Below, one piece after another: positions 24,598-31,157 of a DNA stretch of 64,000 nt (the first letter of the stretch is position 1; the number at the start of each line of letters is the position of its first letter). The position numbers were made by a program, and so were the translations under genes. Source of the stretch: Pseudotabrizicola sp051200875 (GTDB lineage Bacteria > Pseudomonadota > Alphaproteobacteria > Rhodobacterales > Rhodobacteraceae); contig NZ_CP195191.1 of NCBI RefSeq assembly GCF_051200875.1, positions 2,914,001 through 2,978,000 on the forward strand, written 5' to 3'. Below the pieces are notes generated by a model. That model ran no database searches. It worked only from the letters and a program-made list of their open reading frames with translations, and was not told where the DNA came from.

Positions 24598-25574
24598 TGG
24601 TCGTCCTCCGGGTCGGCTTCGTCGTCGGTGTCAGGCCCTTCGATCTCGCCAAACTCCACCGGCCCGCAGGCCTCGGTCGCCTTGCGGGGGTCTCCCTTGC
24701 AGAACACCAGCACGTTCTGGTGGGTCCGGCCGAGCTTGCGGGCGGCGGTGAACTGGCGGCCGACCCGGATGGGCAGGGAACCGACGGCGGTGACGAGGAT
24801 CGCGTCGTTGTAGAACCGGGCACCGGCGGCCTCGAAGGCTTCGACCGTCAGGCCGGGCAGGTTGACGAAGAAGCCGCCCTCGTCGCGCACATCGCCGATC
24901 ACCCAGACGGCGAAGCGGTTCGGCCGAAGCCGGGCGACGGCCTGCGCGATGATCTCGGCCTGCGCTTTCAGGAAATCGGCCAAAGGCATGTTGGAAAGGT
25001 CCGAGGGGTCATCGGAATAGCGTTCAAGGTTCCAGTAAGGGGGGCAGCTGAACACCAGATCGGCCTCGATGCCAGCGGCCAGCCGGGCCAGATCGCGGGA
25101 ATCCCCTGCAATCCAGCGAGGCGCCGGGTCGCCCGCCAGTTCCGCCTGCGCCTGGTTCGCGGCCACCTGTTCGGCGCGGAGTTCGATGCCGACGTAGGGT
25201 CGCCCGAGGCGGGCCGCGACGATGCCGCGGACGGAACCTCCCGCGAAGGGGTCCAGCACCGTGCCGCCCGGCGGGCAGAACCAGCGATAGGCGATCTCGC
25301 AGAGGACTGGATCGAAGATCGAGGTGCCCGAGGCCGTGGGCGCATCGGAGGCGGCATAGTGATCGGCCAGGAATTCCTCTGTCGTCAGGTCCCGGCCGAG
25401 CTCAGCCTCCTTGGCGCGCTTCTTGGCGTAGAAGGACGGGTCGCCAGAGGTGTGCGACGGCATAAGCACGCCGCCATTCTGCGGGGCGGTCGGTTGCGGG
25501 GTGTGCCCAGCGCCGACCACATGCTCGCCGCGCATCAGGTCTTGGCCAAACGTGCGGGCGGGGCCCTTAGCCAT
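24594..25574 (-). CDS. Prophage DNA methyltransferase (N4/N6, PF01555-like)
   Basis: A 326-residue SAM-dependent DNA methylase. The catalytic motif is SCPPYW (~residue 156), an SPPY-type motif IV more usual for N4-cytosine or beta-class enzymes. The SAM-binding motif lies before it as VLDPFAGGSVRG (~95-106). It also has the VIGDVRDEGGF block typical of phage orphan methylases. The start is the ATG at 25572-25574, which overlaps the ParB-like stop (ATGGCTAA); the longer frame is antisense-like and low complexity. No restriction partner is adjacent, so it probably protects phage DNA or regulates. Confidence 0.85.
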   Translation of the reverse strand: MAKGPARTFGQDLMRGEHVVGAGHTPQPTAPQNGGVLMPSHTSGDPSFYAKKRAKEAELGRDLTTEEFLADHYAASDAPTASGTSIFDPVLCEIAYRWFCPPGGTVLDPFAGGSVRGIVAARLGRPYVGIELRAEQVAANQAQAELAGDPAPRWIAGDSRDLARLAAGIEADLVFSCPPYWNLERYSDDPSDLSNMPLADFLKAQAEIIAQAVARLRPNRFAVWVIGDVRDEGGFFVNLPGLTVEAFEAAGARFYNDAILVTAVGSLPIRVGRQFTAARKLGRTHQNVLVFCKGDPRKATEACGPVEFGEIEGPDTDDEADPEDDQ

Positions 25575-26343
25575 GGGCGGCCTCCTTCCGGGTACGCTTG
25601 CCCTTCTTGTGGCGATAGTGGTCGATGTCCTTGTGGATCGGCGCCGGGTCGGCGGTTCCCATGCCGGGGACGGCGGGGAAGGATTTCTCGCCGGACCAGC
25701 CGCGATCGAGGGGGCGGGGCGCACCGCCGGGGGCAGCGCCGCGGCCGAGTTCGGAACGAATACCCAGATCCAGCCAGGCGCGCTTGCGATCCTGCCACCA
25801 GCCCTTGCGGGCCTCGAAGACCGAGAAGGGTGGGATGCCGAAGCGTTCGGCGAGGTTCGCCGACGGGGCAGGAGCCGCCGCGCTGCCGCCGCTGCCTTCA
25901 GCCTGGGGGTCTCCTTCACCGCCGCCCATCCCGAACCCCTCGAACCCGGCCATGATCTCGTCGAGTTCGGTCTCGTCAAAGCCGATCAGGTCCAGATCGA
26001 AATCCGCCTCGCGCAGCGCCGCCAGTTCCGACCGCAGCAGGTCGTCATCCCACCCGGCGTTTTCAGCGATGCGGTTGTCGGCGATCACCAGCGCCCGGCA
26101 CTGGGCTTCGGTCAGATGGTCCAGCACGATCACCGGCACTTGCGGAAGGCCCAGCGCCTTGGCGGCCATCAGGCGGCCATGGCCCGCGATGATCACCTCG
26201 TCCTCGCCGATCAGGATCGGATTGGTGAAGCCGAACTCGGCGATCGAGGCCGCGATCTGGGCGATCTGATCCTCGCTGTGGGTCCGGGCGTTGCGGATAT
26301 AGGGGACCAGCCGGTCAACCGGCAGCATCTCGATCTGAAGCAC
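25567..26343 (-). CDS. ParB-N domain protein
   Basis: A 258-residue protein with an N-terminal ParB/Srx-like domain. It begins VLQIEMLPVDRLVPYIRNAR and continues through FGFTNPILIGEDEVIIAGHG and RLMAAKALG to ~120. A central part carries the conserved LVIADNRIAENAGWDDDLLR block, and the C-terminus is charged. Such phage proteins are nearly always linked to a PF01555 methyltransferase, sometimes fused, as here where the two overlap. The GTG at 26341-26343 was preferred, matching family N-termini; the longer ATG frame adds an unrelated basic stretch. Function: DNA binding, possibly a CTP-switch or nuclease activity (inference). Confidence 0.85.
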   Translation of the reverse strand: MLQIEMLPVDRLVPYIRNARTHSEDQIAQIAASIAEFGFTNPILIGEDEVIIAGHGRLMAAKALGLPQVPVIVLDHLTEAQCRALVIADNRIAENAGWDDDLLRSELAALREADFDLDLIGFDETELDEIMAGFEGFGMGGGEGDPQAEGSGGSAAAPAPSANLAERFGIPPFSVFEARKGWWQDRKRAWLDLGIRSELGRGAAPGGAPRPLDRGWSGEKSFPAVPGMGTADPAPIHKDIDHYRHKKGKRTRKEAAHG

Positions 26344-26390
26344 GGGTGGGGCCTTTCGGAGGGGGTCGGTTGAGGGCTGCGGCCTGAGAT

Positions 26391-26436
26391 GCGCACCCGC
26401 GCACCCAAAGCGCGCACCCACGGCGCGGACCCAGAT
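26391..26436. repeat. GCGCACCC short direct repeats
   Basis: Just upstream of the ParB-like gene the octamer GCGCACCC occurs three times within about 35 bp (two abutting, one after AAAGC), followed by a degenerate copy (GCGCGGACCC). The spacing suggests protein-binding sites upstream of the ParB/methylase/PLP operon. Confidence 0.45.
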
Positions 26437-26468
26437 TTTTGTTCTGTCACTAGCGGTTAGTCGTGCCT

Positions 26469-26518
26469 AGGCCCCCCGCATACGTCTCCCTTCCGGGAGA
26501 ACCTAACGCGGGGGGCCT
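26469..26518. repeat. Compound hairpin with 11-bp arms
   Basis: AGGCCCCCCGC (26469-26479) pairs perfectly with GCGGGGGGCCT (26508-26518). An inner hairpin, TCTCCC-TTCC-GGGAGA (26485-26500), lies exactly between the arms. The structure falls in the gap between the DUF6362-like gene and the ParB-like gene, where RNA transcribed in either direction could fold. There is no U-run, so a simple intrinsic terminator is unlikely. Confidence 0.65.
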
Positions 26519-26599
26519 GCCGGGAGCGGCGGCGGGAGCAGGAGTGAGGCCGTGGAGTGAAGCGATCCGTCGCTTGCACCCTTCGCCATCTTGCCTTCT

Positions 26600-27121
26600 T
26601 TATGCGTCAAAACCCGGGAAAGTGTCGCGCCCGAAGTTCGACGGATCGGGCCGGTTGTCCTCGGCGTCCGCGCCGCTTTCGCGCGGGGTTGTGCGGGTGG
26701 TTGCGGTGAGGGGTTTTGCGCCCTTGCCTTTGCCCTTTGATTTGTCGAGCTTTTCCAGCTTCTTCGAGATGGTCAGCAAAGCGGCCACCCAGCGGCGCCA
26801 GGCAGTCGATCGCACCACCCCAGCCCTGATGCAGACCTGCCGCCAGCGGGCACCCTCGGCCCGAAGCCAGACGATCCGCGCATCCTCGGGGTTCAGCATG
26901 AGGAGCCAGTCGAAGCATTCCTCCATCCGGCTGATCGCGGCCGCGCTGGGGATCACCCGCATGGGGCGTTCCGGTGTATAGCCGTAGGCGTGCTTGGCAT
27001 CGTGCACCACCGGCGGCCAGGAGCTGCCATAGCCGCGGGGGCGGTCCTTCTCGGGTAGGTTCCTCAGGGTGTAGGCGGCTTCTTCGAGGCGATCCTCGAT
27101 CTCGCGGGGCGTCAGGCGCAA
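26600..27121 (-). CDS. DUF6362-like prophage protein
   Basis: A 173-residue protein. Its N-terminal part (RLTPREIEDRLEEAAYTLRN) and HTH-like centre (WLRAEGARWRQVCIRAGVVR, STAWRRWVAAL) match the DUF6362 family found in alphaproteobacterial prophages. The C-terminus is a lysine-rich tail (KKLEKLDKSKGKGKG). The start is TTG at 27119-27121 with AAGGAG seven bases upstream. The HTH resembles region 4 of sigma factors, so a DNA-binding or transcription-linked role is likely but not shown. Confidence 0.75.
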   Translation of the reverse strand: MRLTPREIEDRLEEAAYTLRNLPEKDRPRGYGSSWPPVVHDAKHAYGYTPERPMRVIPSAAAISRMEECFDWLLMLNPEDARIVWLRAEGARWRQVCIRAGVVRSTAWRRWVAALLTISKKLEKLDKSKGKGKGAKPLTATTRTTPRESGADAEDNRPDPSNFGRDTFPGFDA

Positions 27122-27150
27122 TGGGGGCTCCTTCGGGGCAGGGGTGCGGA

Positions 27151-28068
27151 TCAGTAGATTTGGTGGGCGCGCAGGGTGGCCTCGGTCACAAGGCCCGCCC
27201 GCAGCAGGGCATCGCGCTGGGTGTTCGTGACGGCGCTAGGCGGCACGTAGGCCCCCGAGTTCAGCCAGGCGGCCAGGCGCGCCAGCCGGTCCTCGGGGCT
27301 TATGGATGGGCCTCCAGGCGCAACGGCAGGGCCAGCGCCAGCTTCCCCAGCATGTTTCGCCTTAGCCGCTAGGGCGGTCCGCTTGGCGTGCCGCGCCGCG
27401 ATCGCCTGGCTGAAGTAATCCCACGTCCGGATCGGACTGCCTCGGGGCTTGGCCGTGCGTTCGGTTATCACCGGCAGCACGTCCAGTTCGAGGTCGCAGC
27501 CCGCTTTAAGCCATGCGCCGATCGTGGCCGTGGTGGCGGTGATCGCCGCCCTGGCGGCCGGTGCCATGCCCTCTCCGCAGGCGGCCAAGCAGGCGGCTTC
27601 TGCCGCGTCCAGATCGGGGCCCTCGTCGTCAGCCCGGCCCTCGCGCGTCGCGCCCGCGTCACGCGCGGTAGTAATTACTGGTTCTTTACTTACAGGGTTA
27701 GTGTCCAGATTCTGGACACGGCTTTTCGCGAAATCTGGACACGGCTCTGGGGTCGACCCGTGTCCAGATTCTGGACATGGCTTTTGGGCGAAATCCTCCT
27801 CGAAGCCGAGGAAGTACCGGGTTGTCCGCTGGCGTTTCGTGTCTTCGGCGAGGCGCCGTTCGCGGCGGATCAGCCCGGCCTGTTCCAGTTTGTCGAGGTG
27901 GGTGTTGAGGCTGGCGCGCGAGATTTCGGCATCGGCCGCCAACTGGTCCTGCGACGGAAAACACCCGTAGTCCGGGTTGTGCCGGTCGCAGAGATGCCAG
28001 AGGACGAGCTTGGTCGCAGGCGCCAGCCCGCGCTGCTGGATCGCCCAGTTGGTGGCGCGATGGCTCAT
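27151..28068 (-). CDS. Putative replication initiator, HTH domain protein
   Basis: A 305-residue protein. The N-terminus is a winged-helix domain (~1-75: TKLVLWHLCDRHNPDYGCFP, SQDQLAADAEISRASLNTHL, DKLEQAGLIRRERR) like phage O and RepA-type initiators. The middle (~90-130) is encoded by iteron-like DNA repeats, and the C-terminal half is helical. It overlaps the preceding small gene by ATGA. A winged-helix protein whose gene contains palindromic repeats next to an AT-rich stretch copies the lambda O/ori arrangement. It could instead be a transcriptional regulator, since no ATPase partner is seen. Confidence 0.65.
   Translation of the reverse strand: MSHRATNWAIQQRGLAPATKLVLWHLCDRHNPDYGCFPSQDQLAADAEISRASLNTHLDKLEQAGLIRRERRLAEDTKRQRTTRYFLGFEEDFAQKPCPESGHGSTPEPCPDFAKSRVQNLDTNPVSKEPVITTARDAGATREGRADDEGPDLDAAEAACLAACGEGMAPAARAAITATTATIGAWLKAGCDLELDVLPVITERTAKPRGSPIRTWDYFSQAIAARHAKRTALAAKAKHAGEAGAGPAVAPGGPSISPEDRLARLAAWLNSGAYVPPSAVTNTQRDALLRAGLVTEATLRAHQIY
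27668..27800. other. Candidate prophage replication origin (iterons)
   Basis: Inside the HTH gene lie a perfect palindrome GTGTCCAGATTCTGGACAC (27701-27719), a half-site AATCTGGACACGG (~27732-27744) and a second near-complete copy GTGTCCAGATTCTGGACA (27760-27777). Both full copies are followed by a similar YGGCTTTTSGCGAAAT segment. An AT-rich stretch (27670-27700, TAGTAATTACTGGTTCTTTA) borders the array. Iterons in an initiator gene beside an AT-rich region are the layout of lambda-type origins. Confidence 0.6.
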
Positions 28069-28271
28069 AGCGCTGCCGTCACCGTCAGCCGCTTCACGAT
28101 CGCCTCCATCAGCGCGATGCGCAGATGCGCGTCGTCCTGGCGCATCTTTCCGGCCCGCACCCGGGCCCAGTAGAACTGGCGCCGGAGGTCAAGTTCGCGC
28201 TGGGCCTCGGCGATCAAGGCCGCCACCGGAAACCGGCCCTCGGAGGTGAGTTTGGTCATCGGCACCCCCAT
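28065..28271 (-). CDS. Small helical prophage protein
   Basis: A 68-residue protein (MGVPMTKLTSEGRFPVAALI..) that is nearly all helix and charged (EAQRELDLRRQFYWARVRAG). Its stop overlaps the next start by ATGA, indicating co-translation with the putative replication initiator. The start could be the first ATG or the ATG four codons later, which has a G-rich upstream element. No family recognised; an accessory to replication or regulation is possible. Confidence 0.6.
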   Translation of the reverse strand: MGVPMTKLTSEGRFPVAALIAEAQRELDLRRQFYWARVRAGKMRQDDAHLRIALMEAIVKRLTVTAAL

Positions 28272-28272
28272 G

Positions 28273-28527
28273 TCAGCGCCGCCCGGCCACGGCCTTGTGC
28301 TGGCCGGTTTTGCGGGCTTCCTGCTCCTTCAGCCAGTCGCGGACAGCCTCCTTCCGGTAGAGCACTTTGCGGCCGACCCGGACGCAGGGCGGCCCCACAC
28401 GCCGGGTTTCCCACCGCTGCAACGTGTCGACCGACAGGGCCAATTGCCGGGCCAGTTCCGCCCGATCAAGCCAGCCATCCAGCAGCGCCGGATCGGCGCC
28501 TGCCTCCTTCAAGGGATTGGTATCCAT
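28273..28527 (-). CDS. AlpA/MerR-like helix-turn-helix protein
   Basis: An 84-residue protein carrying a compact helix-turn-helix (LDRAELARQLALSVDTLQRW, then ETRRVGPPCVRVGRKVLYRK). The wing resembles excisionases and AlpA-type regulators (VGRKVLYRKEAVRDWL is the typical end). It is the first gene of the leftward early operon and faces the divergent gene at 28840. It probably acts as a directionality factor or early regulator; both uses occur in this fold. Confidence 0.78.
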   Translation of the reverse strand: MDTNPLKEAGADPALLDGWLDRAELARQLALSVDTLQRWETRRVGPPCVRVGRKVLYRKEAVRDWLKEQEARKTGQHKAVAGRR

Positions 28528-28839
28528 GGGTTTCTCCTCGCGCCGCCGCCCCGGGGATCAGGGTCGGTCATCGGCCAGGAGAGGCAAGCACGGGGCAGGG
28601 ACCGGCGAAGAGGCGGAAACCGGCGGAAAGGAAAAGGGAATTACGCCGCTCCCGTTCAAACGTGGTTCAACCCGCAAAACACGTGCTGCAACCGGCTTGA
28701 TCGGTGACAGCTTTATGACAATCTGAGGGGGAGCAGTTCACAACAGATTCGCCACAACGTCACCGCGCCCAGAAGGGCGAGGTGCGCCCCTCCTGTGTTT
28801 GGGGCGTCCAACAAGAAAGGCGGTGACGGGAGGCAGGTG
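28528..28839. promoter_or_regulatory. Divergent control region next to repressor-like gene
   Basis: This 312-bp gap separates the leftward HTH gene from the rightward putative regulator. It contains the left copy of the inverted repeat at 28604-28653, with two GGCGGAAA direct repeats, and an AT-rich segment near 28690-28720 (TGACAGCTTTATGACAATCT) that could carry a promoter. It is the best candidate for the lysogeny control region. I could not place exact promoter boxes. Confidence 0.45.
28604..28653. repeat. Left copy of 50-bp inverted repeat around 28840-29433
   Basis: This segment (GGCGAAGAGGCGGAAACCGG...ATTACGCCG) recurs inverted at 29459-29508 with about 42 of 48 bases matching by eye; the main difference is a four-base block (AAAA versus TCCG). 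Each copy contains the direct repeat GGCGGAAA twice, separated by two bases. The pair encloses exactly one gene. Confidence 0.7.
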
Positions 28840-29433
28840 ATGGTGTTTCCGCCCAAGGAGTTCCTGACTGTCAGCGAATTGGCCGCTCGGTGGGAGCGGG
28901 CACCTTTGCAGATCATCGATTGGGCCATGAGCGGGAGGCTGGAGCTGATGGTTTCGCTGACAGAGGCGGAATTCCAGGGCGGAGAGGAGTCCGATTACGC
29001 CGCCGTCCGCGCAGGCCATGTCCGGCCGCTCTTTCGCGATGCCGGTGATGCGGAGCGCTTTGTCATGATCCGCCGTGCGCGGCCTCCTGGCAGCGACAAG
29101 CCGTTATCGATCGTCCATCCGGCCGAGGGCGTAAGGGTTCTATCGACCGACGTCCTGATCCGAACGACCGAGATTGAACGCTTCGAGGAGGAGAACAGCC
29201 TTGTGCGCCGGGTTGTGGTCGGGCCGGGCGCCCCCACGCGGCATAGTTGGGAGCGATTCTACGTCGAGATGTGCTGCCGGATTTTCCACGACGGCTTGCC
29301 CGACACGCAGACCGAACTGGTGGACGTCATGCAAGACTGGATCATGGATGACCCGAATTGGGGTGAAGCCCCCGATCCGTCCACAATTCGCAAGAAAGTC
29401 AAAGTGGTATGGCAGCGGCTCAAGCCGGAATAG
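28840..29433 (+). CDS. Putative DNA-binding regulator beside the integrase
   Basis: A 197-residue protein starting at the ATG at 28840 behind GGGAGG. Residues ~5-30 (FLTVSELAARWERAPLQIID) resemble a MerR/excisionase-like helix-turn-helix. The rest is an unfamiliar charged alpha/beta region. The C-terminal segment (TELVDVMQDWIMDDPNWGEA, then PDPSTIRKKVKVVWQRLKPE) resembles a second DNA-binding helical unit. I cannot name the family. Sitting between inverted copies of an operator-like repeat and divergent from the early operon, it is a candidate lysogeny regulator. Confidence 0.55.
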   Translation: MVFPPKEFLTVSELAARWERAPLQIIDWAMSGRLELMVSLTEAEFQGGEESDYAAVRAGHVRPLFRDAGDAERFVMIRRARPPGSDKPLSIVHPAEGVRVLSTDVLIRTTEIERFEEENSLVRRVVVGPGAPTRHSWERFYVEMCCRIFHDGLPDTQTELVDVMQDWIMDDPNWGEAPDPSTIRKKVKVVWQRLKPE

Positions 29434-29458
29434 CACCCGGCCCGCCCAGCGCCGCCCT

Positions 29459-29508
29459 GACCGGCGTAATTCCCCGGACCTTTCCGCCGGTTTCCGCCTC
29501 TGCGCCGG
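29459..29508. repeat. Right copy of 50-bp inverted repeat
   Basis: The plus strand (CCGGCGTAATTCCCCGGACC...) is the reverse complement of the 28604-28653 copy with few changes. It lies in the 142-bp gap between the regulator-like gene and the integrase, so a protein bound here could influence integrase transcription or act at an integrase arm site. Confidence 0.7.
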
Positions 29509-29575
29509 TTTGGCCCGAATGAGACATTGCTCCGCGCCGCAGGTCGTCGCTGACTGCGGGTGAAAGGAGCGTCAC

Positions 29576-30811
29576 ATGAAGGCAAAACTCTCTGAACGCG
29601 TTGTAAAGGCTGCGGAAATCGGCAGCCGCAAGTACGTCCTGTTTGACGAAGACACCCCCGGTTTCGGGCTCTGCGTCTACACCACCGGGCGCAAAGGGTT
29701 TGTGCTAATCTACCGGATCGCGGGCCAGCAGAAGCGCTTCACCATCGGGGTCTGGCCGACGTGGTCAGTTACAGCCGCCCGGGATGAAGCCAAACGCCTG
29801 ATCCGCGAGATTGATCGTGGGGATGACCCGCTTGATACCCGCAAGGCCGCCCGGGGGGCGCCGACGGTTAAGGAACTGGCCGAGCGGTTCATCGAGGAAC
29901 ACCTGCCCAAACTGGCCAAGACCAACGCCTCGGATCAGAAGAGCATGCTGGAAAAACTGGTCTTGCCAGAGTGGAAGAACCGCAAGGTGGCGGACATCAC
30001 GCCCACCGACGTCGATCGCCTGCTGACCAAAATCGCCGCCGGGCGGGCGCGGCCGTCGAAGAAGAAACCCACCCAGAAGCGGCGCAAGAAACTGGCCCCG
30101 CCGAAGCCCACGCCGGTGCGGGCCAACCGCGCGGGCGAGATGCTGCGCAAGATGTTCAATCTCGCCATGCTGTGGAAAATGCGCACCGACAACCCTGCCT
30201 TCGGGTTCCGCCGTCGGCCCGAGGTCGCCCGCGACCGGTTCCTCTCCTTCGAAGAAATCGAACGTCTGGCCAACGCCCTGGCCGTCGATGAAGATCAGCG
30301 CGCTGCCAGCATCATCCGCCTCTGCATGCTGACCGGCGCCCGGCTGGGCGAGGTCCGGACGGCCACCTTTGACCAGTTCAACCTCGACCTCGCCATCTGG
30401 ACCAAGCAGGCGGCCTATACCAAGCAGCGCCGCATCCACCGCGTGCCGATCTCGCACGAGGCCGTGGCGCTGATCCGCCTGCGCAGGGAAATCGTGCCGA
30501 AGGGTTGCCCCTTCCTGTTCCCCGGGGATGTGCCCGACCAGCCGGTCGGTGATCCCAAGCGTTTCTGGCCCAAGATGCAGAAGGTCGCCCAGATCCCCGA
30601 CGTCCGTATCCACGACCTGCGCCACACCTTCGCGTCCCTTCTGGTCTCCGGCGGTGCATCGCTGGAAATGATCGGTCGCCTTCTGGGCCACACCCAGATC
30701 GGCACGACGCAACGCTACGCCCACCTGATCGACGCGCCCCTCCGCGCCGGGGTAAACGCCGTGGGTGAGATGCTGAAGCCGCGCCTGCGGGTGGTTGGCG
30801 CCTCCGATTAG
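29576..30811 (+). CDS. int: Tyrosine recombinase (phage integrase)
   Basis: A 411-residue integrase with an N-terminal arm-binding DUF4102-like domain (~1-90: DTPGFGLCVYTTGRKGFVLI), a core-binding SAM-like domain (~95-215, with a lysine-rich insertion ~155-180) and a catalytic domain. The catalytic residues are R256 (GARLGE), H346 and R349 (HDLRH), H372 (LLGHTQ) and Y381 (TQRYAH), all present. The ATG follows AAAGGAG. It would recombine attP with a tRNA gene. The tRNA-fMet fragment at 40881-40925 is the likely right product, with the defence operon in between. Confidence 0.93.
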   Translation: MKAKLSERVVKAAEIGSRKYVLFDEDTPGFGLCVYTTGRKGFVLIYRIAGQQKRFTIGVWPTWSVTAARDEAKRLIREIDRGDDPLDTRKAARGAPTVKELAERFIEEHLPKLAKTNASDQKSMLEKLVLPEWKNRKVADITPTDVDRLLTKIAAGRARPSKKKPTQKRRKKLAPPKPTPVRANRAGEMLRKMFNLAMLWKMRTDNPAFGFRRRPEVARDRFLSFEEIERLANALAVDEDQRAASIIRLCMLTGARLGEVRTATFDQFNLDLAIWTKQAAYTKQRRIHRVPISHEAVALIRLRREIVPKGCPFLFPGDVPDQPVGDPKRFWPKMQKVAQIPDVRIHDLRHTFASLLVSGGASLEMIGRLLGHTQIGTTQRYAHLIDAPLRAGVNAVGEMLKPRLRVVGASD

Positions 30812-30912
30812 GCCGCAGCTCGGAGAAGGCTGAACTGCTCAACCCTAGGAAACACTTCAGGCTGCGCTCGCGAAGGCGTTTATAGGCTTCCGGACAGCTC
30901 CCTGCGGTGCAA

Positions 30913-30929
30913 TACTGCCAAATGCAGTA
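30913..30929. promoter_or_regulatory. Candidate operator upstream of defence operon
   Basis: TACTGC-CAAAT-GCAGTA is a perfect six-base inverted repeat ending 27 bases before the GTG start of the RHH gene. Ribbon-helix-helix proteins bind short repeated operators, often their own, so this is a plausible autoregulation site for the operon. No -10/-35 boxes are confidently placed. Confidence 0.5.
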
Positions 30930-30956
30930 CCTTTGCAGCATAGGTAGGAGCCTGGG

Positions 30957-31157
30957 GTGGCCATCAACAAAACATCGACTCTCACTTTGAGGATCGAGCC
31001 GGACCTCAAGGAAGCACTTCGGCAAGCGGCGGCAGCGGAGCATCGCTCGATAGCCAACATGGTTGAAGTGATGATCCTGACCTATTGTGAACAGAAGGAG
31101 TATTCCGCTCCGGGTGCAGCAAAGACCAAGACTTCCGGGAGCGGTTCGAATGATTAA
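30957..31157 (+). CDS. Ribbon-helix-helix regulator of defence operon
   Basis: A 66-residue protein starting at GTG 30957 with TAGGAG upstream. Residues ~6-45 (TSTLTLRIEPDLKEALRQAA, then AAEHRSIANMVEVMILTYCE) match the CopG/Arc ribbon-helix-helix pattern: a short strand then two helices with the turn at RSIAN. The C-terminus is a short disordered tail. Its stop overlaps the DUF499 start by eight bases (ATGATTAA), so it is the first gene of the operon and probably its repressor. Confidence 0.75.
   Translation: MAINKTSTLTLRIEPDLKEALRQAAAAEHRSIANMVEVMILTYCEQKEYSAPGAAKTKTSGSGSND

Noticed and set aside
24594..25979. 461-residue form of the prophage methylase
   Set aside because: The extra 135 N-terminal residues are low complexity and antisense to the ParB-like gene. 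The ATG at 25572-25574 overlaps the ParB stop and gives a normal family N-terminus.
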